The translations under genes were made by a program, and so were the position numbers. This document shows, in pieces, positions 14,384-23,185 of a stretch of 64,000 bases of DNA; position 1 is the stretch's first letter, and every line of letters starts with the position of its first letter. The notes under the pieces are model-generated. The model ran no database searches, had not been told where the DNA came from, and worked only from the letters and a program-made list of their open reading frames with translations. Source of the stretch: Cypionkella aquatica (lineage in GTDB: Bacteria; Pseudomonadota; Alphaproteobacteria; Rhodobacterales; Rhodobacteraceae); NCBI RefSeq assembly GCF_030161095.1, contig NZ_BSPP01000017.1:1-64000 (forward strand). Reading direction: 5' to 3'.

Positions 14384-16626
14384 CGCCGTTTGCGCACAAC
14401 CTTGCGCTTGGTGGCCGCGTCCTTGGCGGCGAACTTGCCGGGTTTGCGCGGCTGATAACGCCCCGGCTTGGCGCGGCCTGTCGGCAGCGTCGCGCCCTCG
14501 ATGTTCAAAAGATCCAGCGTGATCCCCCCCGTCATCGGAGTGGCCTCGGCCAGCCTCACATTCACCCGCAGGCCAATGCCAATTTCAATGCCGGTGTCAG
14601 AGCCGATCAACACTTGCCTGTCCTGATCATAATGGAAATACTCGCGGCCAACCGAGCGGATCGGCACCAGCCCATCCGCGCCAGTCTCGTCCAGCTTCAC
14701 GAACAGCCCAAACCGCTGCACGCCCGAAATCCGGCCCGCAAATTCATTGCCAACACGCTCGGACAAAAACGCCGCAAGGTAGCGGTCGTTGGTATCACGC
14801 TCTGCCACCATCGAGCGCCGCTCGGTGTCGGAAATCAGCTTGGCGGTCTCGTCGAGATTTTCCACATCCCAAGCCGACAGCCCATCATCGCCCCAGCCAT
14901 GCCCCGCGATCAAAGCCCGGTGCACGATCAGATCGGAATAGCGCCGGATCGGCGAGGTGAAATGCGCGTAGTTGCGCAAAGCCAGCCCGAAATGTCCGAA
15001 ATTCTGCGCGTTGTAATAGGCTTGCGTCATCGACCGCAGGGTCGAGATGTTCATCAACTCGTCAAATTCGGTGCCCTGCGCTTGCGCCAGCAGTCGGTTC
15101 AGATGTGCGGTTTTCAGCACCTGCCCCTTGGCCAAAGTAAAGCCAGACGCCTCTGCCACTTCGCGCAGCGACTCCAGCTTGTCTTGCGACGGCTCTTCAT
15201 GCACCCGGAACAGCAGCGGGCGTTTCAAGCCCACCAATTCCTCGGCTGCGGCGACATTGGCGAGGATCATACATTCCTCGATCAGCTTATGCGCGTCAAA
15301 CCGGGCCTTGAAGGCAACCGAGGTGACCTTGCCTTCATCCGACAGCACAATCTTGCGCTCGGGCAGCTCTAAATCCAGCGGTTGCCGCAAGGCGCGGGCC
15401 CTTTTCAGCGCGTCATAGGCGGCATAAAGCGTGGTCAGGATCGGCAGCAGCGGTGCAGTCACGGCATCGGGATTGCCGTCGATGGCATCCTGCACCTGCG
15501 CGTAATGCAGAGAGCCTTGCGAGCGCATCAGGCCACGGGTGAAGCGATGGCCCAGCTTTTGGCCATGTGCGTCGATCCGCATCTGCACTGCCATACAGGC
15601 GCGGTCGACATGCTCGTGCAGCGAACACAAATCGCCCGACAGCACATCCGGCAGCATCGGCACCACCCGGTCGGGGAAATAGGTCGAGTTGCCGCGCTTG
15701 CGCGCCTCGCGGTCCAGCGCGGAATTCGGGCGGACGTAATAAGCGACATCGGCGATGGCGACCCAGATCAGAAAACCACCGGGGTTTTTCGGATCGGGGT
15801 CAGCCTCGGCATAAACCGCATCATCGCGGTCGCGGGCATCAATCGGGTCTATGGTCAGCAGGGGCAGGTGGCGCAGGTCTTCGCGCTTGCCCAAGGGTGC
15901 GGGTTGCGCGGCATCCGCCTCGGCAATCACCGCATCGGGGAATTGATCGGGGATACCATGTTGGTGAATGGCAATCAGGGAAACCGCGCGCGGGCCATTC
16001 GGATCGCCCAGCCGCGCGGTGATGCGGGCTTGCGGCAGGCCAAGCCGTTTCGGGCCGACCTGTTCCGCCTCGACCAACTCGCCATCACGGGCATCAAAGG
16101 TATGGTCGCGCGCGACTTTCCATTCCTTGTCAACGCCCTTGTCGACCGGAATGATCCGGCCACCCTCGGCACTGCTGCGGAAAACCCCCAGCAGTTTCAG
16201 CGGGTTCGAGCCCAACGCCCGGATCAGCCGCGCCTGATAGCCATAATCCTGCCCACCCACCGGGGTCAGCCGCGCGAGGATCTTCATCCCCCCCGCCAAA
16301 GCCACATCGCCCTTTTGCGGCATGATCAGAATCCGCGGCGGCGAGTCGCCTGCATCAGCCTCAAGCGGTTGCGCGAACAGATCGCCGTTGCTGTCAGGCG
16401 GCAGCACCAGCAGCACCGACACCGGCGGCAAAGCGCCGGGTTCGCGGTAGCTGCGGGCTTTCTTCTCAAGACCGCCCTCGGCCTCAAGTTCCTTCAGCAT
16501 CCGCTTCAGGTCAATCCGCGCGTCGCCTTTGATGCCAAAGGCTTTGGCAAGGTCGCGCTTTCCGGTCAGGCCGGGGTTCTCGGTGATCCATTGGCGGATC
16601 TGGTCTTTTGTGGGCAAGGTGTTCAT
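14380..16626 (-). CDS. rnr: Ribonuclease R
   Basis: A 748-residue 3'-5' exoribonuclease of the RNB family that degrades structured RNA. It has an N-terminal helix-turn-helix-like segment (1-60), cold-shock domains, the RNB catalytic domain starting with LTIDPIDARDRDDAVY around residues 257-275, the NLDETAKLISDTERRSMVAERDTNDRYLAAFL segment near its end, an S1 domain (FAGRISGVQRFGLFVKLDETGADGLVPI) and a basic tail (KRKVVRKRR). Length fits RNase R rather than RNase II. It is followed by the overlapping transglycosylase gene. The repeat-bearing gap upstream separates it from the flavoprotein gene. Confidence 0.96.
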   Translation of the reverse strand: MNTLPTKDQIRQWITENPGLTGKRDLAKAFGIKGDARIDLKRMLKELEAEGGLEKKARSYREPGALPPVSVLLVLPPDSNGDLFAQPLEADAGDSPPRILIMPQKGDVALAGGMKILARLTPVGGQDYGYQARLIRALGSNPLKLLGVFRSSAEGGRIIPVDKGVDKEWKVARDHTFDARDGELVEAEQVGPKRLGLPQARITARLGDPNGPRAVSLIAIHQHGIPDQFPDAVIAEADAAQPAPLGKREDLRHLPLLTIDPIDARDRDDAVYAEADPDPKNPGGFLIWVAIADVAYYVRPNSALDREARKRGNSTYFPDRVVPMLPDVLSGDLCSLHEHVDRACMAVQMRIDAHGQKLGHRFTRGLMRSQGSLHYAQVQDAIDGNPDAVTAPLLPILTTLYAAYDALKRARALRQPLDLELPERKIVLSDEGKVTSVAFKARFDAHKLIEECMILANVAAAEELVGLKRPLLFRVHEEPSQDKLESLREVAEASGFTLAKGQVLKTAHLNRLLAQAQGTEFDELMNISTLRSMTQAYYNAQNFGHFGLALRNYAHFTSPIRRYSDLIVHRALIAGHGWGDDGLSAWDVENLDETAKLISDTERRSMVAERDTNDRYLAAFLSERVGNEFAGRISGVQRFGLFVKLDETGADGLVPIRSVGREYFHYDQDRQVLIGSDTGIEIGIGLRVNVRLAEATPMTGGITLDLLNIEGATLPTGRAKPGRYQPRKPGKFAAKDAATKRKVVRKRR

Positions 16627-16683
16627 GCGCCTGATCTAGCACGACATAGCGATAAAGGCCATGCTTCGCAGCCTTCCGACCAC

Positions 16684-16734
16684 CGGGCGGGGGCCAGCCC
16701 CCGCACCCCCGGGATATTTAAGAACGGATGAAAT
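16684..16734. repeat. Intergenic repeat: GC hairpin plus GGGATATTTAAGAAC arm
   Basis: GCGGGGGC-CA-GCCCCCGC-like hairpin sequence is followed at 16711-16734 by GGGATATTTAAGAACGGATG and AAAT. The latter matches, base for base over most of its length, the right arm of the element at 44941-44962. The element ends exactly at the stop codon of the flavoprotein gene, so it is part of its 3' end. Confidence 0.65.
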
Positions 16735-17882
16735 TAGGGACTTGTTAAAGCGGCGGCGCGTCCCGCCCAGCGCCCGGTTGCGGCCACACCCGTCAGCAGA
16801 TACCCGCCGGTCGGAGCCTCCCAATCCAGCATCTCGCCGCAGACGAACATGCCGGGGAGGGCTTTCAGCTCCAGCCCATCCGTCACCGCCGCCTGCGTCA
16901 CACCGCCTGCGACCGAGATCGCCTCGTCCAGCGGGCGCGGGCCTGCCAGTTTCATCGGCAGGGCTTTCACCGCCGCCACCGTCTCAAGGCCCCGGCCAAA
17001 TTCCATCACCAAAGCCACCGCCGCCGCCGACAGCCCCAGTTTGCGCAGGCGGTTGGCGAGGGTCTCTCCGGGTTTCATCCGGTCAAGTTTCGCCGCAACC
17101 TCGGCACCTGCCACATCTGCCATCAGATCGAGCTTGAGTGCAGCCCCCTCGCGCAACGCCCGGCTGACCGCATAAACGCCGCCGCCCTCAATGCCACGGG
17201 CCGAGATCACAAACTCGCCACGCTCGCGCTGATCACCGACCAGCAGGGCAGCACCTTTGATCGCCGTGCCGAAATGCTTGGCCATATGCGGGGTCCAAGC
17301 CACCGCAAAGCCCATATTGGCGGGCTGCCACGGCGCAATCTCGACACCCTTTTCCGCCAGCCACGGCACCCAATGACCATCCGACCCCAGCCGCGCCCAA
17401 GACGCACCACCCAAGGCCAGCACCGTCACCTTCGGGCGCAGAACCTCGCGGCCCTGCGGCGTTTCAAATGCCAACCCGTCGCCATCGAACCCCGCCCAGC
17501 GCCAGCGCGACCGCAACTCTACCCCCGCGCCTTCCAGCCGTTTCAGCCATGCCCGCAGCACCGGAGAGCCTTTCATCGAGCGGGGAAACACCCGCCCCGT
17601 TGATCCGGTGAACACCTCTTCGCCCAAAGACCGCGCCCAGATGATCATCTCGCGCGGGCCAAATTCGGCCAGCATCGGGCGCAGCCAGTCATTGCGATAT
17701 TCTGCAATAAAGCTGCTGCGATCTTCGTCCTTGGTGATGTTCAACCCCGACTTGCCTGCCATCAGAAACTTGCGCGCGGGGCTGGGTTTGGCCTCGCATA
17801 CCACCACGCTGCGCCCGGCCCGCGCAAGTTCCTCTGCCGCCATCAGACCCGCAGGGCCAGCGCCAATCACCAAAGCATCCAT
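16734..17882 (-). CDS. BaiN/HI0933-like flavoprotein (FAD-dependent oxidoreductase)
   Basis: A 382-residue flavoprotein of the HI0933/BaiN family. Evidence: an N-terminal dinucleotide fold VIGAGPAGLMAAEELARAG (residues 5-23), the characteristic ARKFLMAGKSGLNITKDE, a central LALGGASWARLGSDG and a C-terminal GMFVCGEMLDWEAPTGGYLLTGVAATGRWAG that closes the FAD site. The family is widespread and largely uncharacterised; a bile-acid dehydroxylation member gave it the BaiN name. Its start codon shares one base with the stop of the upstream channel gene (TGATG), so the two are translationally coupled. Confidence 0.9.
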   Translation of the reverse strand: MDALVIGAGPAGLMAAEELARAGRSVVVCEAKPSPARKFLMAGKSGLNITKDEDRSSFIAEYRNDWLRPMLAEFGPREMIIWARSLGEEVFTGSTGRVFPRSMKGSPVLRAWLKRLEGAGVELRSRWRWAGFDGDGLAFETPQGREVLRPKVTVLALGGASWARLGSDGHWVPWLAEKGVEIAPWQPANMGFAVAWTPHMAKHFGTAIKGAALLVGDQRERGEFVISARGIEGGGVYAVSRALREGAALKLDLMADVAGAEVAAKLDRMKPGETLANRLRKLGLSAAAVALVMEFGRGLETVAAVKALPMKLAGPRPLDEAISVAGGVTQAAVTDGLELKALPGMFVCGEMLDWEAPTGGYLLTGVAATGRWAGRAAALTSP

Positions 17883-19201
17883 CAGACATTTCCTTTGGGC
17901 ATAGCGCCCTTGAGTTCCACAACGCGGTGCGGGTAAGGCATCGCAATTCCTTCGGCTTTCAGCGCGTTCCAGATCGCGAACAGCACCACAGAGCCGTATT
18001 TATTCTTGCCGTCGTCGATGCCGTTGACCCAGTATTCCACCGCAAAATCGACACTGCTTTCGCCAAAGCCGCGCAATTCGCAATCGGGGCCATCCGGGGC
18101 CACCAGCACGAAATCAAGCGCGCGCACCGCGCGTTCGATCACCTCTGGCACGCGGTTGATGTCGGTATCGTAGCCGACCGAGAACAAGGCCTCATAGCGG
18201 TTGGCGCTGCCTTGATCCGAGTAATTGACCACCCGCGTGGTGACGAAATGTTCATTCGGCACCACGATCCATTTGCCATCAAAAGTTTCCAGCACGCAGG
18301 CCCGCGCCGTCATCTTGACGATGGTGCCTTTTTCGCCGCCATCGAGTTCGACATAATCGCCCACCGTGGTCTGACCCTCGATCAACAGGATGATGCCGCT
18401 GACAAAATTCGCCGCGATCTGTTGCAGGCCAAGCCCGATCCCCACACCCAAAGCACCGCCCAGCAAGGCCACGGCGGTCAGATCAATGCCCATGATGCTC
18501 ATCAGCAGCAGGAACGCCGCGCCAAAGATCGCCACTTCGGTCGCCTTGACCGCCAATTCGCGGGTGGCCGGGCGCAGCTCTTCCTGTTTCTTGATATAGT
18601 CTGCCGATTGCCGGTTCGACCACGATCCCAGCCAGAACAACAGCCCGCCCGCAATCACCCCGCGGATCAGCGCCATCACCGAAAACCGGATATTGCCCAA
18701 CGCGATGATGGTTTCTTCCAGCCGCAGCGAGATATCATCCAGCAGCCCCACCGCATAAAGCGCGGCCACCGGCACCAGCACATATTTGCCCAGCAGCTTC
18801 AGGAACGGATCGCGCAGCACCTGTTGCACGAACAGCCGCGCGGCAAGGAAGAAGAACACCCGTTTGCCCAAGGCAATCACATCGCCCGAGCCGAACAGCG
18901 AGCGCGTCACTTCCTCGCCCGCCGCCGTAAAGCCATAGGCCAGCAACGGCATCATCAAGGGCAGGAACCGGGCCGCAAAGCGGCGCGCGGTGGCAAGAAA
19001 GCTGTCTTTCTCGCCGGGATCCAGCAATTTGGCGGCCAGCGGCGTGATGCGGCGGGTGGCATAGCGCGCGCCAAACACCGCCAGCGCCAGCAAGGCAAAT
19101 TGCGACCAAGCGGCAGGCGACAGCAGCCAGCCTTCGGCAATGTCGCGGGCTTGATTGAGCCAGCTCATCAGCTTGGTCACGAATTCCGATTGCTGTTCCA
19201 T
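17882..19201 (-). CDS. MscS family mechanosensitive channel
   Basis: A 439-residue inner-membrane protein with about five hydrophobic segments before the MscS pore and beta domain. The pore helix is rich in Gly/Ala (LLGGALGVGIGLGLQQIAANFVSGIILLIEGQTTVGDYVEL) and is followed by the beta domain (GGEKGTIVKMTARACVLETFDGKWIVVPNEHF). It opens under membrane tension to release solutes. It is larger than E. coli MscS (286 residues) because of extra N-terminal membrane helices. The first codon of the open frame is GTG (19204), but AGGGG is better spaced for the ATG at 19201. It is first in a unit with the flavoprotein gene. Confidence 0.93.
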   Translation of the reverse strand: MEQQSEFVTKLMSWLNQARDIAEGWLLSPAAWSQFALLALAVFGARYATRRITPLAAKLLDPGEKDSFLATARRFAARFLPLMMPLLAYGFTAAGEEVTRSLFGSGDVIALGKRVFFFLAARLFVQQVLRDPFLKLLGKYVLVPVAALYAVGLLDDISLRLEETIIALGNIRFSVMALIRGVIAGGLLFWLGSWSNRQSADYIKKQEELRPATRELAVKATEVAIFGAAFLLLMSIMGIDLTAVALLGGALGVGIGLGLQQIAANFVSGIILLIEGQTTVGDYVELDGGEKGTIVKMTARACVLETFDGKWIVVPNEHFVTTRVVNYSDQGSANRYEALFSVGYDTDINRVPEVIERAVRALDFVLVAPDGPDCELRGFGESSVDFAVEYWVNGIDDGKNKYGSVVLFAIWNALKAEGIAMPYPHRVVELKGAMPKGNV

Positions 19202-19293
19202 CACACACCCCTACCGCATACCCAATGTCAAACGCCACCAATGAAAACAAGCCGCCCCGCAGCCGATGCGCAGGCGATCCGCTGCCAGCACGC

Positions 19294-19337
19294 CGATTTC
19301 TGCGCAGAAATCGTGCCCGAAATTCACGCGAATTTCG
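19294..19337. repeat. Two back-to-back palindromes between SDR and MscS genes
   Basis: CGATTTCTGCGCAGAAATCG (19294-19313) is a perfect 20-bp palindrome. Four bases later CGAAATTC-ACGC-GAATTTCG (19318-19337) is a perfect 8-bp inverted repeat. They lie 3 bases downstream of the SDR stop (minus strand). They may be a double terminator or RNA stabiliser for that transcript, or a REP-like pair; no T-run is seen. Confidence 0.65.
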
Positions 19338-19340
19338 CCC

Positions 19341-20117
19341 TCAGGCGATCAGCCCGACCGCCCGGCGCACGGTCTCGTCGCGCAACGACACATCGCGGCC
19401 CAAATAGTCATCCGCCGCAGCGCCGCACATCCACAACAAGCATTTCGCGGGCCAATCTGCCGGAATATGCACCGCAAAATCCAGCTGGCTGACCGGATTG
19501 ACGCCGCTGGCCTTGATCTTCACCTGCATATCCGTTGCCACCGTGCCCGGCGACATCCCCAGCACCCGGATGCCCTGCGCGGCCTCTTCCAGATGCGCCA
19601 CGCGGGTCAGCATCAACGCCCCGGCTTTGCTGGCACAATAGCCGCCCCAGCCTTCCATCGGATTGACCGCAGCACCCGACGACACCGTGATGATCGTGCC
19701 CGCGCCTTGCGCCCGCATGATCGGCAAAGCCGCGCGCATGCCGTGGAACACACCTTTCAGATTGATGTCGATGGCGGTTGAAAACGCCTCCACCCCGGCC
19801 TCGGCCAGCTTGGCAATCGGCTCGATCACGCCAGCATTGTTGATCAGCACATCCAGACGGCCAAACCGCGCTTGCACTTCAGTCAAGGCTGCCTGCACAT
19901 CGGCACCGTCCGCCACATCGCAAACCCGCGCCCAAGCGGTGCCGCCCAGCGCCGTTGTGCCAATTTCCGCCGCCAGCGCCTCAATCTCGGCCCCTGATCG
20001 CGCCAGCAGTGCAACCTTTGCCCCCGCCGCCGCGAACGCCCGTGCGGTTGCAGCACCGATGCCCCGGCTGGCCCCGGTGATCGCCACCACTTTTCCCTGC
20101 AGATCCGCCGCTTGCAT
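19341..20117 (-). CDS. Short-chain dehydrogenase/reductase
   Basis: A 258-residue classical SDR. The cofactor loop TGASRGIGAA is at residues 14-23, LINNAGV follows the fourth strand, and the catalytic serine (TVSSGAA) and the Y-x-x-x-K pair (YCASK) are in place. The acidic/basic residue pattern after the glycine loop suggests NADP use but is not decisive. Substrate cannot be told. Start 20117 is supported by GAAGGAGATTGCG; the frame begins 7 codons earlier without a site. It is divergent from the DUF2125 gene. Confidence 0.92.
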   Translation of the reverse strand: MQAADLQGKVVAITGASRGIGAATARAFAAAGAKVALLARSGAEIEALAAEIGTTALGGTAWARVCDVADGADVQAALTEVQARFGRLDVLINNAGVIEPIAKLAEAGVEAFSTAIDINLKGVFHGMRAALPIMRAQGAGTIITVSSGAAVNPMEGWGGYCASKAGALMLTRVAHLEEAAQGIRVLGMSPGTVATDMQVKIKASGVNPVSQLDFAVHIPADWPAKCLLWMCGAAADDYLGRDVSLRDETVRRAVGLIA

Positions 20118-20242
20118 CGCAATCTCCTTCACGCCCACATGACAATTCCGTTTACCGAAAGCCGCCGCGAACGGAAAGCCTTGACCCTGCCTGCGCTTGG
20201 ACAGATGCTTGTCGGCAATATTTCCATCGAAAAGGCGTCATT

Positions 20243-21760
20243 ATGAAACACTGGAAACTTGCAAGCAGCACTGCCGCGATTGCGATTTTGGCAGGCACCG
20301 GCGCATTTGCCGACGTAACCCCTGAAGAAGTATGGCAAAATTGGCAAGACATGAGCACCTCTGCCGGTCAGACCGTCACCTCGGTCAGCGCCGAGCGTGA
20401 TGGCGATACTCTGGTCGTATCGGGTGTTGCGATCACCTATGAAAAAGATGGCACTGCCTTCACCTCGAATATCGAGCAGATTGATTTCACCGACAACGGC
20501 GATGGCACGGTCGATGTGACCACCTCGGATGCCACGACGATGACACTGAAGGCCCCCGCGGTTGAAGGCGTCGACGGCGGCAAGCCCACCGATCTGAAGA
20601 TCACCCTGACCCAGCCCGAAATGGTTGTGACCGCCAGCGGCACCGTGGATGCGCTGAGCTATGAATTTGAAGCGCCCACGCTCAGCCTCAAGGTAGAGCC
20701 TGCCACCGCAGGCGGCGAAGCCGATGGCAGCTTTACCGCAGATGTGACCCAGCTGTCGGGCAGCTATCTGGTCGAAGGCGAAGCTGCCGCCAAGACCATC
20801 ACTTCGGATTTCACCGCCGCAAAAGTGGCGTTGACCGGCGTTGGCAAAGACACCTCCACCAAAACCGATGTGAATTTCTCGGCAACCATCGCCGATCTTG
20901 CAGGCAGCTCGAACGGCACCTTCCTGGGTGCTGCCGAAATGGCCGATCTGGGCAAGGCGCTGAAAGATGGCTTCGCGGTGAACGGCAGCTTCAGCCATGG
21001 CGCGATGACTTTCGCGCTGGACGTGATGGAGGATACCAAGCCCACCAAGATCGCAGGCACCTCTGAGGCAGGCGATATCTCCTTTGCGATGGACGCCACG
21101 CATCTGCAATACGGCGGCACTGGCAAGGCCTTGGCCGTGACCATCGCCAGCGCCGACATCCCCTTCCCCGAGCTGAAAGTCGGCTATCAGGAAGCCGCCT
21201 TCAACATGGCGATCCCGGTTGGCAAAACCGACGCGCCCGCCGATTTCGCGCTGCTGACCAAGCTGGTCGGCTTCACCGTTTCCGACGAAGTCTGGGGTAT
21301 GGTCGATCCGGCGGGCAACCTGCCGCATGATCCGGCCACGGTGATTATCGACACCAAGGGCAAAGTCACCCTGACCACCGATCTGTTCGACGAGGCCGCG
21401 ATGGCAGCCTTGGGCGAAGCCCCTCCGGGTGAGCTGAACGCGCTGGATGTGACCGAGCTGAAAGCTTCGGTCGCCGGGGCTGAACTGACCGGTGCCGGGG
21501 CGTTTACCTTCGACAACACCGACAAAACCACCTTCCCGGGCATGCCTTTGCCCACCGGCAAGCTGGATCTGAAACTGACCGGCGGCAACACTTTGTTGGA
21601 TAAGCTGGTGGCGATGGGCTTGCTGCCGCAAGATCAGGCGATGGGCTTCAAGATGATGGTGTCGATGTTTGCCAATTCGGCGGCTGACAAAGACGAGATG
21701 ACCTCGACCTTGGAATTCAAGGACAAGGGCTTCTACGCCAACGGCCAAAAGCTGCAATAA
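20243..21760 (+). CDS. DUF2125 domain protein, exported
   Basis: A 505-residue exported protein with a signal peptide (MKHWKLASSTAAIAILAGTGAFA). The mature chain is made of repeated beta-strand segments with many Asp/Gly/Thr, and fits the alphaproteobacterial DUF2125 family, whose role is unknown. The regular strand pattern (for example TVDVTTSDATTMTLKAPAV, ALTGVGKDTSTKTDVNFSATI) suggests an elongated beta structure, perhaps a lipid-transport-like or adhesive fold (inference). AAAAGG precedes the ATG. A strong terminator hairpin follows 40 bases after the stop. Confidence 0.82.
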   Translation: MKHWKLASSTAAIAILAGTGAFADVTPEEVWQNWQDMSTSAGQTVTSVSAERDGDTLVVSGVAITYEKDGTAFTSNIEQIDFTDNGDGTVDVTTSDATTMTLKAPAVEGVDGGKPTDLKITLTQPEMVVTASGTVDALSYEFEAPTLSLKVEPATAGGEADGSFTADVTQLSGSYLVEGEAAAKTITSDFTAAKVALTGVGKDTSTKTDVNFSATIADLAGSSNGTFLGAAEMADLGKALKDGFAVNGSFSHGAMTFALDVMEDTKPTKIAGTSEAGDISFAMDATHLQYGGTGKALAVTIASADIPFPELKVGYQEAAFNMAIPVGKTDAPADFALLTKLVGFTVSDEVWGMVDPAGNLPHDPATVIIDTKGKVTLTTDLFDEAAMAALGEAPPGELNALDVTELKASVAGAELTGAGAFTFDNTDKTTFPGMPLPTGKLDLKLTGGNTLLDKLVAMGLLPQDQAMGFKMMVSMFANSAADKDEMTSTLEFKDKGFYANGQKLQ

Positions 21761-21800
21761 CACCGCCCGCCACGCTTGGCGCAAGCCTTATGCAAGATCT

Positions 21801-21827
21801 GAAATGCGCCCCGCTTGGGCGCATTTC
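21801..21827. terminator. Rho-independent terminator after the DUF2125 gene
   Basis: GAAATGCGCCC pairs with GGGCGCATTTC (11 bases each) around a 5-base loop, followed by TTAATTTTC on the plus strand. The flanking A and T tracts make it usable in both directions, though the convergent gene ends further right. Confidence 0.85.
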
Positions 21828-21913
21828 TTAATTTTCGGTGAATGTTTCCCGGGCTTTATCCGCCAATAATTCAAGATGATGTGGGGGAAATTCCCGATTC
21901 CACCACCTACAGA

Positions 21914-21933
21914 AATTTGTCCCAGCTGGGACA
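21914..21933. terminator. Perfect 20-bp palindrome downstream of the unknown gene
   Basis: TTTGTCCCAGCTGGGACAAA reads the same on both strands. Seen from the minus strand it forms an 8-bp stem with AGCT loop followed by TTTCTG, so it may terminate the unknown gene that ends at 21983. Its core resembles the dyad before ybaK, so an operator role is an alternative. Confidence 0.5.
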
Positions 21934-21982
21934 AAACCCGAAGCCGCAGCAGCATCCCCGGCTAAGGCCGCAAGATCGCTCG

Positions 21983-22969
21983 TTACAGCCGCCGCAAACA
22001 GTTCTGCGCCAGATAAAGTTCATCCGCCGCCGGATCAAATGGGATGCCCGCGAAATCGAGATTGCCCGTCACCGCAGGCCGCGCAATCGCTTGCGGCGCG
22101 GGCGTCGGCACTGTCGCCGCCGTCAGCGCATTGCCAGTGGTGTCAATCACCCCGCCCACCACCAACCGCGTGCTAAAGCTCATATTCTCGATCCGGCCAC
22201 CAACCGCAGATCCCAGCAGGTTGAACCCGGCCGAGACCGCCGCCTGCTGCAACGCCTGCTTCGGCGTCTTGCCCTCGACCAAAGACTGCATGCCCTGCAC
22301 CCCGCCTTGCAGGCCCGAGCCCACAAACATCACCTGAATCTGTTCGCTGCGGGCCAGCGCCGGGTTGCCCCCCGCAATGCCGACCATGCCGACAATGAAT
22401 GTGCCCGATCCGTTGATCACAGCAGCGCCCACATTGCCGGTGTCCTGATAGGTTGCCGTGCCGCGCAACACCGATCCCGCCCCCAATACGCCGAAAGCCG
22501 CGCCGCCAGACAGCAAGCCCGCCCCCACCACCAGAATCGTGGCCGAAGTGTCGCGCACGAACTGCGCCACCGAAAGCGCCGTCTCCCAGCCTTCAACATT
22601 GCTGGAAATGCTGGCTGAAGATTGCCGGGTGGCACGCCGCCGCATCGCCTCTACCGCGTTGAAATCGGTGCGCCCGCGCCCGATCATCCCCAAAAGGTTT
22701 GCCCGCATCGAGGCCGGATCACGGGCCAGCCGCGCCGCCGCATCCAGATAGAAAGTGTTGGTTTCCTGATCCACATCGGCGCGCAATCCCGCCCAATCGG
22801 TTTCAAACAGATAGGTCGTTGGCAGCAACAACCCATTTTCAACCGAAGTGATCTGCGACCGCGCCCTGATCTTTTCCGCCCGCAACGCCGCCCGCAGCAT
22901 CAGATAAACCCCCTCTTGGTTCACCCCCCAGCGCTGGCCGCGATCATCCACCACCACCGTCCACGGCAT
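21983..22969 (-). CDS. Unrecognised protein with glycine-rich hydrophobic core
   Basis: A 328-residue protein that I do not recognise. Residues 1-110 are a soluble, charged region (includes DDRGQRWGVNQEG and a basic stretch RRRATR near 110). Residues about 143-165 (ATILVVGAGLLSGGAAFGVLGAG) and 184-202 (VINGSGTFIVGMVGIAGG) are glycine-rich hydrophobic segments of GxxxG character, followed by more small-residue-rich sequence to about 285 and a short C-terminal tail. This recalls pre-toxin or membrane-inserting modules of polymorphic toxins, but no toxin domain, immunity gene, PAAR or VgrG is present. No signal peptide. AAAGGG lies upstream of the ATG at 22969. Confidence 0.65.
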   Translation of the reverse strand: MPWTVVVDDRGQRWGVNQEGVYLMLRAALRAEKIRARSQITSVENGLLLPTTYLFETDWAGLRADVDQETNTFYLDAAARLARDPASMRANLLGMIGRGRTDFNAVEAMRRRATRQSSASISSNVEGWETALSVAQFVRDTSATILVVGAGLLSGGAAFGVLGAGSVLRGTATYQDTGNVGAAVINGSGTFIVGMVGIAGGNPALARSEQIQVMFVGSGLQGGVQGMQSLVEGKTPKQALQQAAVSAGFNLLGSAVGGRIENMSFSTRLVVGGVIDTTGNALTAATVPTPAPQAIARPAVTGNLDFAGIPFDPAADELYLAQNCLRRL

Positions 22970-23009
22970 GGCAAAATCCCTTTATGAAAAAACTTGATGG
23001 GCAAGAGCT

Positions 23010-23098
23010 TGTCAGGTTTTCACCGAAATAGCTTCCTCGAAAAACGCGTTCCAGCGCATGGCCGAGGCTGCGATTTTCGATTCAATTCAAACCTGACA
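23010..23098. promoter_or_regulatory. 10-bp inverted repeats bracketing a divergent promoter region
   Basis: TGTCAGGTTT (23010-23019) and AAACCTGACA (23089-23098) are exact reverse complements 69 bases apart, in the 216-base gap between the divergent unknown gene and pmbA. A GANTC site (GATTC) lies at 23079-23083. They could be two operator sites joined by a DNA loop or the base of a long RNA hairpin. Confidence 0.4.
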
Positions 23099-23185
23099 CG
23101 CTTTAAATATGCCCTTACATCTTGAAGTCCGCCCGGAAAGCATGACTTTGAGCCGCAACGAAGTCAAATCCCTTAAGGATACTGC

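Noticed and set aside
15382-16731. Plus-strand frame of 449 codons opposite rnr
   Set aside because: Antisense to RNase R with all its catalytic motifs.
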